Position numbers and translations under genes: made by a program. Below are positions 33,148-46,148 of a stretch of 64,000 nt of DNA, one piece after another. Source of the DNA: Sphaerosporella brunnea (lineage: Eukaryota > Ascomycota > Pezizomycetes > Pezizales > Pyronemataceae); NCBI GenBank assembly GCA_008704415.1, contig VXIS01000016.1:1-64000 (forward strand). The letters are read 5' to 3'. A model generated the notes under the pieces. It saw nothing but the letters and a program-made list of their open reading frames with translations, was not told the DNA's origin and searched no databases. Positions within the stretch are counted from its first letter, which is position 1, and each line of letters starts with the position of its first letter.

Positions 33148-33827
33148 GTCACACAAGGGCTAAAGTATGCTTACTGCTGCACACTGTGCAAGTAGGTCGA
33201 GTCGAAGTGGAGTATGAGCTTACTGCGAGCGGCTAGGACGTGTAGATAAAGAGCTTTCGCAAGTTGCGAAAGAAAAGAATGGAAACCAGTTCCGTTGATC
33301 ATTCGAAGAGGACAGATCTGGGCGGGTCATGACGAGTAGGCAGGACACCAATCGGATAGCCTGAACCGAGACGCACGGGTCTTGGGTTGGAGTGGGTCGG
33401 AGTAGGCTGTCGATGGGACGTGTGGGGAGTTGATATGACAGTTTGCTTGGCTCAAATCAGATATGGATGATGATCAGATATGGATTGATCAGATATGGAT
33501 GTGATCAGATATGGATTGATCAGTATAAAACCATCTCTATCACAATGATCGGCTAGCCTCACGAGGTCACGACTCAACACTCACGATCAGACATGACCTT
33601 CCCCGCAACGAGGTTGGTTCAGTCGGTTGCTACCGGCACCAGCCGTCCACACTATGCCAATCATGCTAAACCGCTCGATGCAAGCCAACCAAGACGTGGA
33701 CATCACTCTCCATGAGAAAATATACCCGTCTCATCAAATAGTTGTGACTACCACAGACCCAATCTGAGTTTTACAGTCGTGCACTCTCTTTGTGCATCGC
33801 TTTACTCGTCGCAACATAAATCGCCAC
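33148..33827. other. Right-arm partner of the divergent promoter region
   Basis: Noisy mirror of 27320-27957, including degraded units of the 15-bp tandem repeat at about 33465-33530. No gene of its own. Confidence 0.6.
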
Positions 33828-35059
33828 ATGTCCTGATAACTGTAAGCTCCTCTCACATTCGTAGTGTCTCTCTCAACCTAGAGCCTAAAAGCTGTCATTC
33901 ACGTTCTCCACGCAGTGGCTGGCGCAGCGGCGTGCGCGTTACGTGCGCGTTCCGGCGTGCTACGTAGCTGTTCACTGATCCTCATATACCCGCTAATCAC
34001 ATCTGTATCAACCGTAGTCTTTCGCAAGTCGCAAACAAAGTCCTAAACGCGTCCAGCACGCGCGACCACATATCCTCGACGTCACCCGTACACATTATCC
34101 ATACGGGAAGGGTCCGGCGGACTCTACTACGCGGTCTAGAGACTACCGCACGTCCTCGGAATATTCAGTCACTAACAGTTGTCTAACTACTACGGTACTG
34201 TAGCCTTCTCCTGCCGCATCTACAGCACCACTATGCTCACTCACAACACACCCATTGCAGGGTCACTGACGATGGTACGCGCTGCAGACTCTCGACAGAC
34301 CGCCGGACCATGCAGGCTCGGCCAGTCAGCAGAAGAAAGCTCTCTGACCATAGAAAGGCATGATTGCCGAGAGAGCGGTAGGCACGCTGGTCAGCTGGGT
34401 GTTTAGACACAGGGTCGCAACGTGCTTGCCACAAACGACCATCTGGGGTGTCAACACTCGCGATGGACGGCGCCGTAAGACGCTGTCTCCCTCCGATCAT
34501 CGTCCCCACGACGTGGGCCGGCAAGCGACAAACATACCTGGCGGAGCCCAGGACAGCCGCGTGGCGGGTATGCTGCGCGCTGTACCATCGGCGAGATTCG
34601 GGCACTGCTGAAAGAGGGCGGCATTGGTGCCTCTTCGCGGTGTGATGCCGGCGCTGGTGTTGGTGATCACCCGATCTTGCAATACACCATCTTTGAGCAG
34701 CATCAAGAATCTGCTGGAACGTCGAAGAAAGAGGAATGTCAACCCGAGTGATGCATTTGTGCTCGGGGCCATTGGAGAAGCTAGTTGCTACCGGCTTGAC
34801 ATATCGTACATCACGGTAAAGGCGAGGAGGATTCCACGTAGCAGGCAAAGACGACAGGAATGGGAGCGTCTTGAGGCGCTGAGAAGGATCGTGAGGGAGG
34901 AGGGTGGAAGGAGGTCTCTACGGACGGCATTGAGACCGAAGCTGGTCCAGAGCGTCATCACGCTCGCTGTCTGTTCGCCTTCAAGGACGCTCTCCTCAAT
35001 GTGCCCAGGCAATGCTGAAGAACACAACGTAGCACACGCAAAAGCTTCTGAAGAAGTAA
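33828..35059 (+). pseudogene. Broken mirror copy of the ANT1-like carrier gene
   Basis: Same gene as 26252-27319, longer by small insertions (about 1232 versus 1068 bp) and frameshifted many times. Short matching stretches such as ERRRKRNVNPSDAFVLGAIG survive in changing frames. The start codon is kept, but the second codon context has an inserted base (ATGTCCTGATAAC against ATGTCTGATAAC), which brings a stop at once. Confidence 0.8.
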
Positions 35060-35616
35060 ACATTGGCGTTCACAATGGGTGGTAGGTATACTACTGATGT
35101 GGTCGTTTTTCTCTTCATGGATCTGATAGCGATAAAGGTGAAACTTGGGTTGCTTTCCTTTCTGTTTTCTCATGGATATCAACGAGCCAAGTGTTTTTCT
35201 CATGTATGTACGAGGCAACGAAGGATGCGATGGGCCGCGGATAGATCGGGAGTGCATACTGCGTGCGAGGTTCGATCGAATGATCATTCCTGTCTGGAGG
35301 CCGACCACACGTGGCAGGCGGGGATGGAGCAACGTCGCAGATTGCATGGACGTGACGACATAGTAAGTCTATGACGCGTGTAACACAGACCACTACCAGT
35401 GTTGAAAGGGCAGACGATCCTACATGCAGTGCAGTCTGCTCGAAGGGTGTATAAACCTCCAAGCCAGATCACAGGACATCTATTCGACTTTTGGGACCTT
35501 CTCGGCGATGGAAGCATTATTCTAACTCGTAAATAAAACACGAAAGGTATCAAAGACAACCCGACAGACTCCTCCAATTCACAAGCCCAAACTCATAGGG
35601 TGTAGTCTCTACTAGT
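35060..35616. other. Right-arm partner of the WLM/ANT1 intergenic region
   Basis: Noisy mirror of 25690-26251. No gene was recognised. Confidence 0.6.
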
Positions 35617-36274
35617 TTACTCCCAGCCAATCTCTGTGCCTCTCCTCCGCCGCCCTCGCCATCATCTCCCGCCTCGCCGCAACCGCATCCCAGCACGCGC
35701 GGTCCAGGTACGGATTCTCCCCAGCACTCGCCACACCAGCCTCTGCACTCCCAAACAACCGACCGCGCCCTCATCAGCCACTGCGGTGTTCCGGCGGACG
35801 GCGTCCTCATAAAACACATGATTGGTGAGTCGTGTCCTCCCGCCACTCTTCCTAGTCCGCCTCAATCTCCTTCTCCACGCCTTCCACACAGAGTCCCAAA
35901 AAGTTGCTGGTCATGCTCGCCATGCACTTGTGGGCCAACTCATGGCAATCGTCTTCCGCACCGTCTTGTAGTCGCGGTAGCCTCGTAGGCGTCGTGCGCA
36001 GGCGGATCTCGATGAGCTGTCCGCCGCCGTGTTGCGTCCCAGCGTCTTCGAGTGCATGTCTGTATCCCTATCGGCTCCATCTCGGCCAGCACTGGCACCG
36101 TCACTTGTATTTCGCCATCACGCGCTTTATGCCCGGGTCCGAGCGGAGACGCTCCAGGTAGGAGAGCGCTTTTTCGGGGTGAGGCGAGGTGCGCGAGTGC
36201 CGCAGGGTTTGAAGGTGTAGATGTCGTTGGGTGGCCTTTTGAGGCGCGGGACGCGCGGGCTTGATGGCTGGCAT
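35617..36274 (-). pseudogene. Broken mirror copy of the WLM protease gene
   Basis: Same gene as 25027-25689 with repeated one-base losses. The start MPAIKPARPAPQKAT is still readable, but the frame shifts soon after, and the HELAH zinc-motif region falls in another frame. As for its neighbours, the pattern looks like uncorrected read error. Confidence 0.8.
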
Positions 36275-37191
36275 TTTCGAGCGAGGATCGTGATTTGCGC
36301 GACACTGTGGGTATCGATATTGTTGTTGTTGTGGAGGAGATGCTGTATGGAGAGTATTTATGCAAGAGAGCTTGATGATGAGTTCCAAGAGCTTCGATGA
36401 CGGAATTATAATGGCACGTTCCGCGCACTGCAGGGTCAGCTCTGCGCGTCTGCGCGCGGAGTCACATATATCACTCGGTAATGGCTACAGGCCGAGATCA
36501 TGACGCACGAGCCTGGAACTGTAACTGTAGACAAGATTCACGGCTATTGCTTTGGGTATTGCGATGCAATCCCTTCTCCAGCGGAGAATTCAAATTCACG
36601 ACCAGCCAAAAAGCGTTGAGTACCACTAAAAATTGTCCTGAAACAGACAATGGAATGAGAAAACGGCCTCAGTCTGAGACGTCTTGTAAAAACTACAGCG
36701 CTCGCCTTCTGCATCATAGTTATGGCCATGGCATACCCAAAGGCTATGCTAATGACACTACGTATAGTCTACTCTACATCGTCGCATAGTAAAGCTGGTC
36801 CTACTGAGTATCTAGCTTTCGTGGCCCGAAAATTATCTCCCCTAAAGCGCCTCTCTGGCTCTCCAACCATGCTTCAAATAACTGCTAGCGGCTACTCATT
36901 GAGCTGCGAGGGCTTCTGGATGATGTAGACACGCCAGCCGTTACCGCCGCCGTGGTGTTAGTGATCATGATGGCTCGAGGTTGTTGCAACGGTAGCGTTA
37001 CATAGTCTACTGAGATCTATGCAATAGTTCTTGTTGTTGGTAGAATACTGAGCACTCCACGTTTTGCAGTTCCCTTCCATTCACGGAAAGATTGTGATCT
37101 TCAGATGAAGCACCTAGGACAGCCTAACTATCCACCTGAAAAGCACCCCCAAAACCCAACCTCCAAGCTACTCAGCGTTCGAAGAGCAAAC
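36275..37191. other. Right-arm partner of 24079-25026
   Basis: Noisy mirror of the long intergenic region. No gene was recognised. The 25-codon frame of the left copy is altered here, which speaks against it being coding. Confidence 0.55.
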
Positions 37192-37612
37192 ATGGCATCC
37201 GGAAACCTACAATCCCACACAGCGCTCTGCACACGGCGCACCTACCTTCACGCGGGCCACATCTCCTCCCCAATCCCGCTAATCCTCGAGCCATCACCGA
37301 GCACCCGACTTCCGCTCTCCGCACAGCCAAACTCGTTCCCACCCCACCAGCACCTTCACACCCTCACCACCTGCTCAAAAATGTCTCCTGCTGCCGCATC
37401 AAAGCCATCCCCGCATCTACCTCTTCGTAAACAACGAGCTCATAAACCCCAGCCGAGCATAGAAGCGGAGCTGCGCGAGAACGCGGATGGCGAGGATGGC
37501 GGTTGTATGTAGTGTAACAGCGACAAGCCTAGAGTTTTCACCGCCGCTGGAGGCGAGGGGAGAGAGAGATGGGGGTGGTGGATTGATGTTCTGGTGGCGA
37601 AGGAGGAGCTGA
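37192..37612 (+). pseudogene. Broken mirror copy of the Atg8-like gene
   Basis: Same gene as 23644-24078. It begins MASGNLQSHTALCTRRTY and then loses bases in several runs, so the frame is broken before the ubiquitin-fold core. The region after the YSD motif, where Atg8 would have its glycine, agrees with the left copy in lacking one. Confidence 0.7.
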
Positions 37613-38251
37613 TGCGAGTTAGGAGAGTGGATGAAGGAGATCTAGTTGGTGTTGCGTGGACTGCCTGTCACTCGTAAAAACTCACTCAGCCAACCAGCGC
37701 GCCGAGTGCTTCACTATGAATCAGACAGCCTAATTCATCGGATATCACTCTAGTAGCTCGTTCAGTTCCTACACTGCTGCCTTGATTGTGTCCCCACGAC
37801 ATCAAAAGCAATGCACCCCTCTTTTGAATGCTTGCTGCACAAAGACAACTCCTGCCCAAGCGAATGACGTGGGAGTACAAAGCCCTGGAAAAGTAAGCGG
37901 GGAGAATACATACCGAGTAGCAACCGTGGTGAATCACCGCTCGGCTTTGGGCGACTCATTCAATCTCACTCGAGATACCCAGATCGATTGACACAACCAC
38001 ACATGAATAGGATCGCAGTATGAACAGCAGTAGTAGAAAGTAGTAAGAGTAGCAACTGTAGTAGAAGCATCCCTCCGTCCCCTATGTCATCCCTCTTCAA
38101 TGCTCATTCGCAAGTAACAAAACCGCAAAGTCAAGTTATGGCGACAGACAAACAAAGAAAAAAGAGAAACTAGGACCGAGCATACACAACACAGACCCCT
38201 CGTATCCCCCTGTGAGCCCAGTTGGTGCAAAATGCGGCGCCGCCTTGCTCT
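37613..38251. other. Right-arm partner of 22992-23643
   Basis: Intergenic. The change from noisy to nearly identical pairing with the left arm occurs in this interval, at about 38000-38170. Confidence 0.6.
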
Positions 38252-38882
38252 TTAGAATCCGTGGATCTTGATGTGATCCTTCTGGAGAGCGTATTTGCCC
38301 ATCTTGGACTTATCCTTGTCGGTAAGAAAGTCCATCACTTTGGTGCGATGATCTCCCTGAAGCTGAATCACCTCGCCCATGTCAGGGTCCTGGATGATGG
38401 TGCCATTGCAGGCTGTGTTCCAAAGGTCAGCGCCTCGTTCAAAATATGCAACGGTGGAAGGGACGCATACCGTATTCTTTCTTGAAAGCCTTGAGAAGAG
38501 CCTTGGGGGAGTACTCTTTCGAGAGGCCTTGAACAGTCGTCAAGGTCTTGCGACCGTTGCGCTCTGTGGTGGACCTACGTCAGCCACTAAACACGTTCTT
38601 TCTTTTCTCCATCGCACAAGCGAACTTACGCTGAATACGAATGTGGACGTAATTCTTGGGCTGGGTATCACCAACGTCGTCGGCGAAAGGATCTAAGCGA
38701 TGTAAAGTTAGCGGTGAATATAGGAGCACGCGACGATCCAACCCCAGCAGCTCGTTCGCAGACGAGCGGTAACGGGAGCAAGAAGGACTCTTAACTCCCA
38801 TACGACGAGTGATCGCGCGGGCGGCGCGCGAGGGGGCCGCGAGATGACACATACCATTAACCTTGAGATTTTCGATGGACAT
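38252..38882 (-). CDS. SUI1: eIF1 (SUI1), mirror copy
   Basis: Identical in sequence and exon structure to 22361-22991 (114 residues, four exons: 38855-38882, 38630-38692, 38471-38563 and 38252-38412). It lies just outside the noisy zone of the right arm. Confidence 0.95.
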
Positions 38883-39527
38883 AAACTGGGTCTTGCTGGG
38901 GTTGAACTTGGGAGAGCGAGTTGTGGTTTCTTCGTTTGAGGATGTGTATGCGATGTGGTTTGGTTTGTGGTATAAGTCGGTGGTGGTGGTGGTGGTAGTG
39001 GTAAGAAGAAGGGGGGAGAGGTGATGTGGAGCTTGGGTTTCGCTTTGGGCAGCAGGGGGTAGGCTTTTAAGGGCAACGACGGGGAGGCGCAAACGGATAT
39101 CTAATCAGATAGGGCGTCAACCTTGTGTGAGCCGCAAAGTCGTCTTGTGATTGATTCGAAGCCGCGAGTTCCCCTCACTCTATGCCTGCCCATGCATAGA
39201 GTTGGTTACGCGTAGAGGTGTCTTGTTGGCATAATCTCCTCGCCCAACAGCTCTGGGGTGTCTTTGAGTCTCTCGCAATTGAGTTTAGCTGCATCACAGT
39301 TCATTCCTGCACATTAATCACGGCAGAAGTGCGCGTCGATTCGATTGAATCGATTCCATTATCATAAAACCCTTCTTCCCTCAAATCTCTGCAATTGCAA
39401 GCAGTGCCCACCAAACACGAGACAAAAACAGAACAAAGGAAACAAATGGCTCCTAACACAAAAAAGCCAGATCATATCATACACACCCATCCTTACACCG
39501 AACCCACTTTTTGTTTTCTTGAGGGGT
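38883..39527. other. Right-arm partner of 21716-22360
   Basis: eIF1 promoter side and SPT16 3' side, identical to the left copy. It holds the mirrored 9-bp inverted repeat near 39177-39202. Confidence 0.6.
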
Positions 39528-42500
39528 TTACCGCTTGCGCGGCTTCGCCTTGGCCTTGTCGCCGCCGTTACGGTCTTTGCGCTCAGCCTCTTCCTCCATC
39601 TCGTCCCAGTCCTCTGTGAAAGCAACCGGTAAGCCATTATTCGAGTATCGGAAGAGAAAGCGGGAATACTAACCTCCCGAATCCACGTCAGACGCCTCGG
39701 ATCCCTCATCAGCACTGGCATTGCCATCGTCATCGAAGTCGCTCTCATCTGAGGCACTGCCGTCACTCTCCTCTCCAAAGTCGGAAGCCTCGAATTCGGA
39801 CTCTTCCTCCTCGTCGTCTTGATCCTCTTCATCGGTGTCAGTTCCAAGGAAGCTCCATCCACCGTCAATGAAGAATTGTTTGGGATCCTGAATGACGGTT
39901 TTCATGATGGTAGGCCAGTTCAGGTTCAGTGGTCCTTCCGAGTAGGCGATGTTGGATGAGTCAAGCCACTCCTTGACGTTCTCAAGAAGTTCCATCGGAA
40001 TGGAGTTGATGTGAGTTACTGGCCTCGTGTATTCCTTGTACACGAAGACAAGATCAAAGTTCTTGAGACCGAACTGGACACGCTCCAGATGCGCAATTTC
40101 AATTTCATCCAGGGTGATAACCAGGAAGGGCATGTCGGTGAGCGAGACAAGGGCGTCAGTGGTAGGGGAGCAAAGAACGTTCGCGCGGAACGGGACACCA
40201 CTAAAGCCCAGTTCACGGTAAGGAACGTCGACATCGACTCCAGCCTCGATCTTCTTGGCAGCTTCAGAGATCTTCTCAGCAAAGGCTTTGAACTCCTTGT
40301 CCAACTCTGCCCTCCGCCTGCGTTCCTCCTGCTCCTGTTCAAATTCTTCCTCGTCTCCGTACCGGTACTTCCTCTTCCTGTTTCCAGTTTCATCAAACTG
40401 AATGTCGGTAGCTTCACGGTAGAACTGAACGTCCTTGGTCTTCTTCTTGCCAATCATAATGGGATCTTTAAGATGGACATGGATAAGGACAATCAGCTCG
40501 TGAGCGCAAGGCTGGAAGAATAAGTGCTTGACATTGCTGAACAGAACATCGACGCGCTGATCGGGCCGGTTGGGTGACTGGTATCGCATACCGTTCTCGT
40601 GGATCTCGAGCTCGCCGGGCACACGCTTTCCGTCCAAGCCGGGTCGAATGAACACGTCGGAAAGTCGCTGAGGACGACGGTTTCGCATCTCACGAAGGTT
40701 GTCCTGAGTAACGACATCTTCCATCTCTTTCTTCTCTTGTTCCCGCTTGGTAGCGTTCTTCTTCATGTCAGTGATGGCATCGCAGATCGATGCAATGCGC
40801 TCGTTGTCGGTGCTGCGGTAGGTCAAACTGCGCAAAAAGTGGGCGTTTGGATCTTCGAAGGGCTGTTGCAAAATTAGCAATATTTCTGTGCGGAGTTAAC
40901 AAAAAACGTACCATGTCGTCCTTTCTGCCGACACCCTGACCAGGTGACAACAAGTTGATACGAAGGTAGGTGAAATCATCTTCCTCCGTCTTGCTCGCGT
41001 TCTTGATCGTCGCGATGTGGAAAGGCACTGGACGACCAAAGATCGGCACAATGACAGTCTGGTTTTTAGCATCAACCACAATCTTGAGATCAGAGACGGC
41101 AAGAGGAAGCTGGTTCTCCCTCTTGTAAGACTCAAACTTCTTGATTTGGCGCTTGCTCTTGCCATCTCCAACGGCACCGCCCTCTGAAAACCTCTCAAGA
41201 CCGCGAGTCTGCATTTGGGCCTGCAGTTCCTTCTGGTGCTCTTTGCGCCTCTGCTCAGCGCCGTCGTCCACCTCCTTACGCTCACCACGCAGCTTGGACT
41301 TCATGATGACCGCAGTGCTCTTGGGAGCAGCAGCTCGAACCTGCTTGGTCTCAGGCTTAACCTTCACTTCCGGCTCTTCGTCCTTGAAGTAGAAAGCAGC
41401 CTCCTTGAGATCTTTGGGGCAGCCGCCAGTGAAAACAAGCGGATCGCCCGTGGTGACCCTTACAGTGTCCGTCAACAACAGGCTGTAGTTCTTGCTCTTT
41501 GCATCTTGCGGCTTGGGGTTTTCAAGGTCGCTGAGTCCGACAGTCACGCAAATGGTCATCCCATCCTTCAGAACGCGGGTGCTCTTCGCGTTGATCGCTA
41601 GGTTGGCGTCGCGAGCCTCAATTCCGATACCATACCCAATGGTCTTCATAAAGTGCTTTTCGAGTTCAGGGTGCTTAGCCTTGACAATGGAGACAGCTTT
41701 GTTGTAGATGTCTTTACAGATTGCACCGTCACGAATCTCCGTAAGGATTCGCCACTGAAGATCTGTCAAGAATCCGTAGTACTTCTCTTGAGCCTAGTTT
41801 ACTAATTAGATCAGTTGAATGCAACCTGAATGCAAAGCCATACCTTAGATGGGTCTATCAAATAAGTTCTCGCGATCTGAGCGGAGTACGACTTGTATCG
41901 CAGTCCCATCGATGCCAAAATGATACCCGCATGAAGTGGACTGTCGTCTGACTGGGCGCTCGTCTTCAAATCATATTTGCCTCCACTCTGAACAACAGGG
42001 CCGACGGTCCAGTCCAACTGGGTGACGTCGAAATCATCTCCAAGCTTCAAAGCCTTCTGCTTGAAGAATTTTTCGTCATCGATCTTGGCCTCAATCCTCT
42101 GCGAAAGTGCCGAATGTGTGACCTTCTTCTCCTCATCGATAATCTTTGACATCTCATCGATGAAGTGGTCCTTCATGAGCCCGACCAATGCTCGCGAGCA
42201 AGCACGCATGGTCTTGAGCTCTGCCTCGTCCTTGACTGCCATAGCTTGCGAAAACGTGGACGAAACATCAACTTCCTCGAGACCGAGGGCATCGGGAGAG
42301 TAGACTTCTCGCCACGCCTTTGCGAACGGTCCTTGGGCCTGGTCCTTCGTGAGAACGCCGACTTTGTTGCCCGACTTCTTGATGGCATCGCAGATTTGCT
42401 GAAACTGCTTCTTGTTCTCTGCCTCGTCCTTACCCCTAATAAGAAACTCTACGGGGATTTTGCCACCCTGCAATGCTTCGAGATGTTTTGCTACGGGCAA

Positions 42501-42870
42501 CACAAATCAGCGCCCACTCGCTGACAAAGGGCAACAGATCTAAGTTACATACCCTTTTTTGCCGTTGTCACCACGTAGAACTTCTCTGGTGTGATCAGGA
42601 ACAACGTCGCGGGAAACTCGTATCCAAGCAACCAGAACTGCGCCAGGTTTCGTGAGCCCCAAACGATCCAATAGTGATGACCACAGAGAAAGAACCTACA
42701 TGCAGCGACAACGACTTTGAGTATGGACCCTCGGCTGTTTTTCCCATTACTACAACGATGGAACCGACGCCGGAATATGCCTCGTTCTTCTTGGGATCCT
42801 TCCATGACGACACGAGCTGCCCGAGGCGAGTGTGGAATAGCTGTTTGTCGATCTTGACCTCGTCACCCAT
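39528..42870 (-). CDS. SPT16: FACT subunit Spt16, mirror copy
   Basis: Identical to 18373-21715, with the same six exons and 1019 residues. Two perfect copies of a gene that is normally single and essential, facing each other across about 18 kb, would be remarkable in a real haploid genome. Confidence 0.95.
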
Positions 42871-43414
42871 GATTGCTGCTTATGTTCGTCTGTGATGCTC
42901 CTCTAGAGATGCTCTGGCGGCCCAATCGTAATCGAGAGAAGGTTGTGGAAGAGATTGTCGTGAATGTAGGAGAGAAAGCTGGAAGTTTGACGCGACGTGA
43001 TGTTCTGTAAGGTGGCACTTCCGAGTGTAAGTCCTTTATTACTTTCGCGAGAAGGGATCCCAGCTATGGCAAACGGTCGTCAGGACTTGTGAGAAGGCTT
43101 TTGGAAGGAAGTTGCACGGGTTGAGAATGGTGAGGAGAAGTAGAAGAAAGGAATGAAGTCGCGTTCGGTCGCGTAAAGAAGGACAAGACCGTTCATTGGG
43201 GCAAGGGTGGGTTCACGCCACACTTATTTGATTTTAGGTTTCATAAGCCACACTAAATTTGCAAGCTTCTATGTATTATCTAATCCCAGTGGCGTTATCA
43301 ACACCCCATTGATGACTTCAAAAAGACAACACATAACCCAGACGCCTGAAGCTAGGAAAACATGACACCCCTGAAAATCGATCAATGCGAAGCCTTTGAA
43401 CACCATTAAATGCC
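42871..43414. other. Right-arm partner of 17829-18372
   Basis: SPT16 promoter and RPC82 3' side, identical to the left copy. No extra gene. Confidence 0.6.
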
Positions 43415-45642
43415 TCAATAATCCCTCAGGATCATGACAATGCGATCCAACCTCATCAACTGCGCCAACAGGCGCTCCTCTCTCGACCTCCATATCTCCA
43501 ATTCCCTCTTCTCGTTCTTGGTCATGTACTCCTCGTAGTTCGCCTTGACATCGGAACGTTCACTTTTCTCGATGAGATGCTTGCGCTTTTCTTTCTCGAC
43601 CATCGCACGCTGGATGTTCCGGCTCATGGCCTTGTAGACATCTGAGAGCAACAGAGAATTGGCACGCTGCTCGTCGAAGAACCACAAGAAGTAACACCTG
43701 GTTGCCTGAGGAGGTAACGCCTTAGGGACTTCTTGAAGCTCGATGTGACCGCATTCGTGCAGTCCGGAGAGAACTGCACGTATCTGATTCTGCTTAAGAA
43801 GCGCAATATTGGCGATCTTCTAAAGTCAGCGAGGCGCTCTGTCAAACGAGCAGAAAACGAAATTTACCTGTTTCTCGTCCAGTTTACCCTTATCCTTGAT
43901 AATTCGGAGCAGTCGTGTCCCGGTGCTCTCGAACCGTTCCTCGACGATTTTCTCCAATTCTAGGTTACGCATCGTCTTTCCAAGCTCCTTGTAGTTTACA
44001 CTCCACTCGCCCATGCCTCTGTTGCCCTCATTGGTGAGAAAACGGTATGAATCTTCCGCCAACAACATCAGATGCTGCTTGATCAAAGTCATGCGTTTCC
44101 TCTTCTCTGCAGCGTCAGGATCCATGTCTCCGTCCTCTTCGGCCCACTCGTCCTCTTCTTCAGATTCCCCATCCGACTCGTTTGAGCCATGGCGGCTCTT
44201 CCCATTTGGCTTGCTGCTGCCGTTTCGGATGGTCATGTCATCGTCGGAGTCCTCATATGAGCGTTTTCTAGCTTTGGCCTTGACCTCCTTTGGAGGCAGA
44301 GCTATGGAACCCTCGAGGTTGATGTCTCTGTTGAAGTTGCGCGACAGTTCGAGACAACTCAGTTTGATTGCTAAGGCATCGTCAGTAAAAATATTCCATA
44401 TTGAAGAATGCGTGACAACTTACTCTTCTGAGGCTTGTCATCGTCGTCGGTTTCCTCCTCTTCCCCAACATTGTCGCGGCAGCGGAAGATCTTGGGCTCG
44501 ATTCGTTTCAGAAATTCTCCATACACCTGTGCAGTAGCCTTCCCCAGGCGCTGTTCGGCCAACGAAACTAGCTCCTGGTTTCGGAAGATGACACGAAATT
44601 TCTCGTGATTGATCCGAAGAACAAGATTCTCCTATCAACTTTTTAGCCGACAAGCCCAATATTGAAAACAGATAATGAACTTACGTCAATCTCCCAGTCA
44701 AGTTCCTCTTCTTCCTCGTCGTATATCGAAACCTTCTTTCGTTTCTTTGCCCTTCCACCAGCCGATGCGGCCTTTCTCTTTAACCCCGATTTCTCCGACA
44801 CGTCACCAATCTCCATTTCCTTTAACTTGGCCTTGACTAGGCTGTTGACCTCCTTCATAAGCTTCAATTCACTAGTATGGTTCTTGCGTAGTTTCTGCAC
44901 GAGCTCAGCGCGCACATTGTTCTCCACGTCGGTTTTCGATTGCATGTGGTGCTGTTTGACCTCAACCAGGAACCGCTCCTTGAGCATGTTCATCATGACT
45001 TCCTTCAGCGTCTCCACGGACGTTATAGGAGCGTCAGCCTCAATGGCGGCGGTTGATTCCGCATCTCGCGCTTTTCTGGCTTTCTTGGTGGATATGCCGT
45101 ATGCCGCCAGAAGTCGCTGACCCGTGCATGACCAAGTTGCAACATATTGCTCGCAATGAGAGCGCCATCGCTGCCGAACCTCTCCTCGGTAACGCGAATG
45201 ATCCGCCCAGCATGTAACAGTTCATAGGCTTGGGCCCAGTTGCATTCGTAGTATGTGACGGGGCTCCCGCCTTCGATGTGAGTGAAGTGAACCACCAGGT
45301 GCTGTTGGATCAAACCACAAGGGTTTGCTTCACCGTTTTCGATGGTAGTTGGGTGTGTTGGCATATTTGCCCGAGAGGTAGGCGTCCTCGTTCGAGGAGG
45401 ATGCTAGTGACTTTCTATGCTGCCGCGTCAATTCCCGCATGAGTGCAAGCAAAGAATCTGTGGATGGGGCGACTAACTGATGAGACCTCCCCGTAGATGT
45501 CGCGCACCAGGAGGGTGCATAACTCTGCTGCCGATGCCTATAAAAACATCGAGTCAACACAGCGCTCCCTCTTGACCTGCAATTGCGATGGTTCTCATCA
45601 GACGAAAAACCACAACGACGGGGCGTAATGTACCTGCGACAT
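43415..45642 (-). CDS. RPC82: RNA polymerase III subunit Rpc82, frameshifted mirror copy
   Basis: Same six-exon gene as 15599-17828. Two one-base deletions fall in the third exon: one in the T run of the KQTLVVLIQQ segment (near 45316) and one in the GG of the DFLAAYG segment (near 45112). Each breaks the frame. All other exons agree with the left copy. Both lesions shorten a homopolymer by one, the typical long-read consensus error. Confidence 0.9.
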
Positions 45643-46148
45643 CACATAACCTGATCACACAAGAATATGTGCGTGCTGCTGCTATCGGATTGGAACGTGT
45701 CTGCACTCGTTCATGCACGGCCGTGGTTGTTCTATATGCGTGCAGATCGATATCGCGATGAGGAAGAAGGTCGTCGGGAGTGACTCTTTTAGAGTGTTGT
45801 GCTGCAATTTGGACGTTCACTTTCGAAAATGAACTTTCTCTCTGACTGACAGGGTGTGAGTCTGCCGGGCTGTTGTTTTGCACGCGCCGCCCGCTTCACC
45901 ACACACACAATTCGCAGCCCCGCAAAAAAGCGCCGGGGCACGTGACCGTGCCTCCCGCTACCCGTGCCCATCGCACCCCTCAGAATGTTCCAATCCCGGC
46001 CCCCGACCAATCATGGATCCGTATTTGTCGAATAACGGCATTCCCGCTTTTCTCCGTCAACACCAATTCTGAGTTGCCGGTTCACCAACCCACCAAACCA
46101 CCCCCAACCCCACACCCCCTCCAGCCTCTCCCCTCCATATAGCTCGAC
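45643..46148. other. Right-arm partner of the QCR2/RPC82 promoter region
   Basis: Divergent promoter DNA with two one-base differences from the left copy. No gene of its own. Confidence 0.6.

Noticed and set aside
30750..38150. RIP (repeat-induced point mutation) as cause of the divergence of the inner right arm
   Set aside because: RIP makes C-to-T and G-to-A changes without indels. Here one-base indels dominate, and the long near-identical arms elsewhere show no RIP at all.
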